Origin: Paenarthrobacter nicotinovorans
GTDB lineage: Bacteria; Actinomycetota; Actinomycetes; Actinomycetales; Micrococcaceae
Length of the DNA: 64,000 bases
Assembly (NCBI RefSeq): GCF_021919345.1
Contig: NZ_CP089293.1
Span: 2,790,001-2,854,000, forward strand
Reading direction: 5' to 3'
Shown here: positions 63,097-64,000 of the stretch, in pieces
Layout: the number at the start of each line of letters is the position of its first letter
Position numbering within the stretch: the stretch's first letter is position 1
Translations under genes and position numbers: made by a program
The notes under the pieces: model-generated
What the model was told of the DNA's origin: nothing
Seen by the model: only the letters and a program-made list of their open reading frames with translations
Databases searched by the model: none

Positions 63097-64000
63097 GATC
63101 CGCGATCTCCGCGGCACCCGCAGCCAGGAGAAGCTCAGCAACTTCAATGCCCAGCAACGTAGCTCCCACTTCGGTCAAGCCGTCGGTAGCCTTCTTCTCG
63201 CGGACCGTCTTGGTGCCGTCAACGGCGCATACCACGGCCTCCAGGTGCAGCATGCTGCCTTTTCGGAAGGCATAGGCGCCAACAGGAGCTGCGCAGCCGG
63301 CCTCGAGCCGGGCCAACACGGCACGTTCCGCTGTCACGGCAAGACGGGTGTCGTCGTCGTTCAGTGCTGCAAGGGCCTGTGCGAGCACGCCGTTGGAACC
63401 CTCGGTGTTGCCAGCCTGCCGGGGGGCGTCGTCCGTGCGGCATTCGATGGCCAGTGCGCCCTGTCCGGGTGCAGGCAGCATCACGTCCGTCTCGAAGAAC
63501 TCGCTCACCGAGTCCAGCCGGTCGATGCGTTCCAGGCCGGCGGCCGCCAGCACGACGGCATCGAGGTCGCACGTTTTGCCAGGGACAACCTCATCCGTTG
63601 GATTTCCGGGAAGTCCCGGCACGCGGCCCAGGCGGGTATCAACGTTGCCGCGGATATCCAGCACCTCAATATCCGGGCGGGCGGCCCGGAGTTGCGCTGC
63701 GCGGCGGGGAGACCCGGTGCCTACTTTGGCGCCTCCAGGCAATTGAGCGAGCGTCATGCCATCGCGGGCACACAGGACATCCCTGACGTCCACGCGTTGC
63801 GGCGTGGCGGCGATGGTCAGGCCTACTGCAGCGCCAGTGGGCAGGTCCTTCAAGGAATGGACGGCAACATCGCAGCTGTTGGCCAGCAAAGCATCACGCA
63901 GCGCGGCAACAAAGACGCCGGTGCCACCCATTTGGGACAGGGACCCGGTCTTGACGTCGCCCTCGGTCCTGATGTGCACGAGCTCCACCGGGAAGCCGCC
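63083..64000 (-). CDS. hemC: Porphobilinogen deaminase (hydroxymethylbilane synthase), 5' end missing
   Basis: Visible part about 305 residues; the N-terminal few tens of residues lie past the right edge. Motifs: MGGTGVFVAALRDALLANSCDVAVHSLKDLPT (Lys/Asp active region), VGTGSPRRAAQLRAARPDIEVLDIRGNVDTRL, LPAPGQGALAIECR, and LEAGCAAPVGAYA with the Cys that holds the dipyrromethane cofactor. First visible gene of the operon; likely followed upstream by other heme genes. Confidence 0.97.
   Translation of the reverse strand, partial: GGFPVELVHIRTEGDVKTGSLSQMGGTGVFVAALRDALLANSCDVAVHSLKDLPTGAAVGLTIAATPQRVDVRDVLCARDGMTLAQLPGGAKVGTGSPRRAAQLRAARPDIEVLDIRGNVDTRLGRVPGLPGNPTDEVVPGKTCDLDAVVLAAAGLERIDRLDSVSEFFETDVMLPAPGQGALAIECRTDDAPRQAGNTEGSNGVLAQALAALNDDDTRLAVTAERAVLARLEAGCAAPVGAYAFRKGSMLHLEAVVCAVDGTKTVREKKATDGLTEVGATLLGIEVAELLLAAGAAEIADLAAS

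Overview
The window is chromosomal DNA from a high-GC Gram-positive bacterium, most likely an Arthrobacter/Paenarthrobacter-type member of the Micrococcaceae. This is inferred from dense high-GC genes, frequent GTG/TTG starts, ATGA/GTGA stop-start overlaps, probable leaderless genes with a -10 box 6-8 nt before the start codon, and actinobacterial gene sets (adnAB, uvrD2, the UPF0182/PDZ-Lon/zincin block, a SigK/anti-SigK pair, etfBA). I see no IS element, prophage or CRISPR array.

Layout. 1-2328: the end of a peptide ABC transporter operon (truncated permease and its binding lipoprotein). 2575-5074: a metacaspase convergent with a cytoplasmic-looking gluzincin metallopeptidase. 5162-6301: mnmA (tRNA 2-thiolation). 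6394-17355: nine co-oriented genes (LysR regulator, shikimate-type MHS transporter, quinate/shikimate-dehydrogenase-like AroE, SDR, Gfo/Idh/MocA, Fe-S old-yellow-enzyme reductase, TIM-barrel isomerase/dehydratase-like protein, aldo/keto reductase, FAD flavoprotein) that look like an accessory catabolic operon for a hydroaromatic acid or similar carbocycle. It sits between mnmA and the cysteine desulfurase (17485-18708), which are neighbours in many actinobacteria. 18755-23680: a lipoprotein, a lipid kinase, a J-domain protein, trmL and sigK/rskA. 23762-28338: gluconate permease and kinase, a PIG-L deacetylase, and etfA/etfB.

28572-33491 is an envelope-stress-like locus: a membrane-anchored HtrA protease divergent from a TPM-domain membrane protein and PspA. 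A GntR/UTRA regulator follows. Then come two virtually identical initiator tRNA-fMet genes (34526-34599 and 35076-35149) enclosing a 32-bp minisatellite of about 10.7 units. 35303-53690 matches the order seen around Rv3193c-Rv3204 of Mycobacterium tuberculosis: UPF0182, PDZ-Lon protease, zinc protease, YgjP-like peptidase, uvrD2, nudC, a phosphotransferase, adnB, adnA and an alkyltransferase-like protein. This is mainly a DNA-repair and quality-control block.

53757-64000: a DEDDh exonuclease, an amino-acid ABC transporter operon, a secreted GH3 (NagZ-like) lipoprotein, and a heme operon (hemC partial-hemD-hemB-LLM oxidoreductase-hemL) whose first gene runs off the right edge.

The most interesting items are the carbocycle cluster and its candidate LysR operator, the metacaspase/metallopeptidase pair, the minisatellite between duplicated initiator tRNAs, and the TPM-PspA-HtrA locus. 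All functional assignments rest on motif reading and remembered family features; no searches were run.
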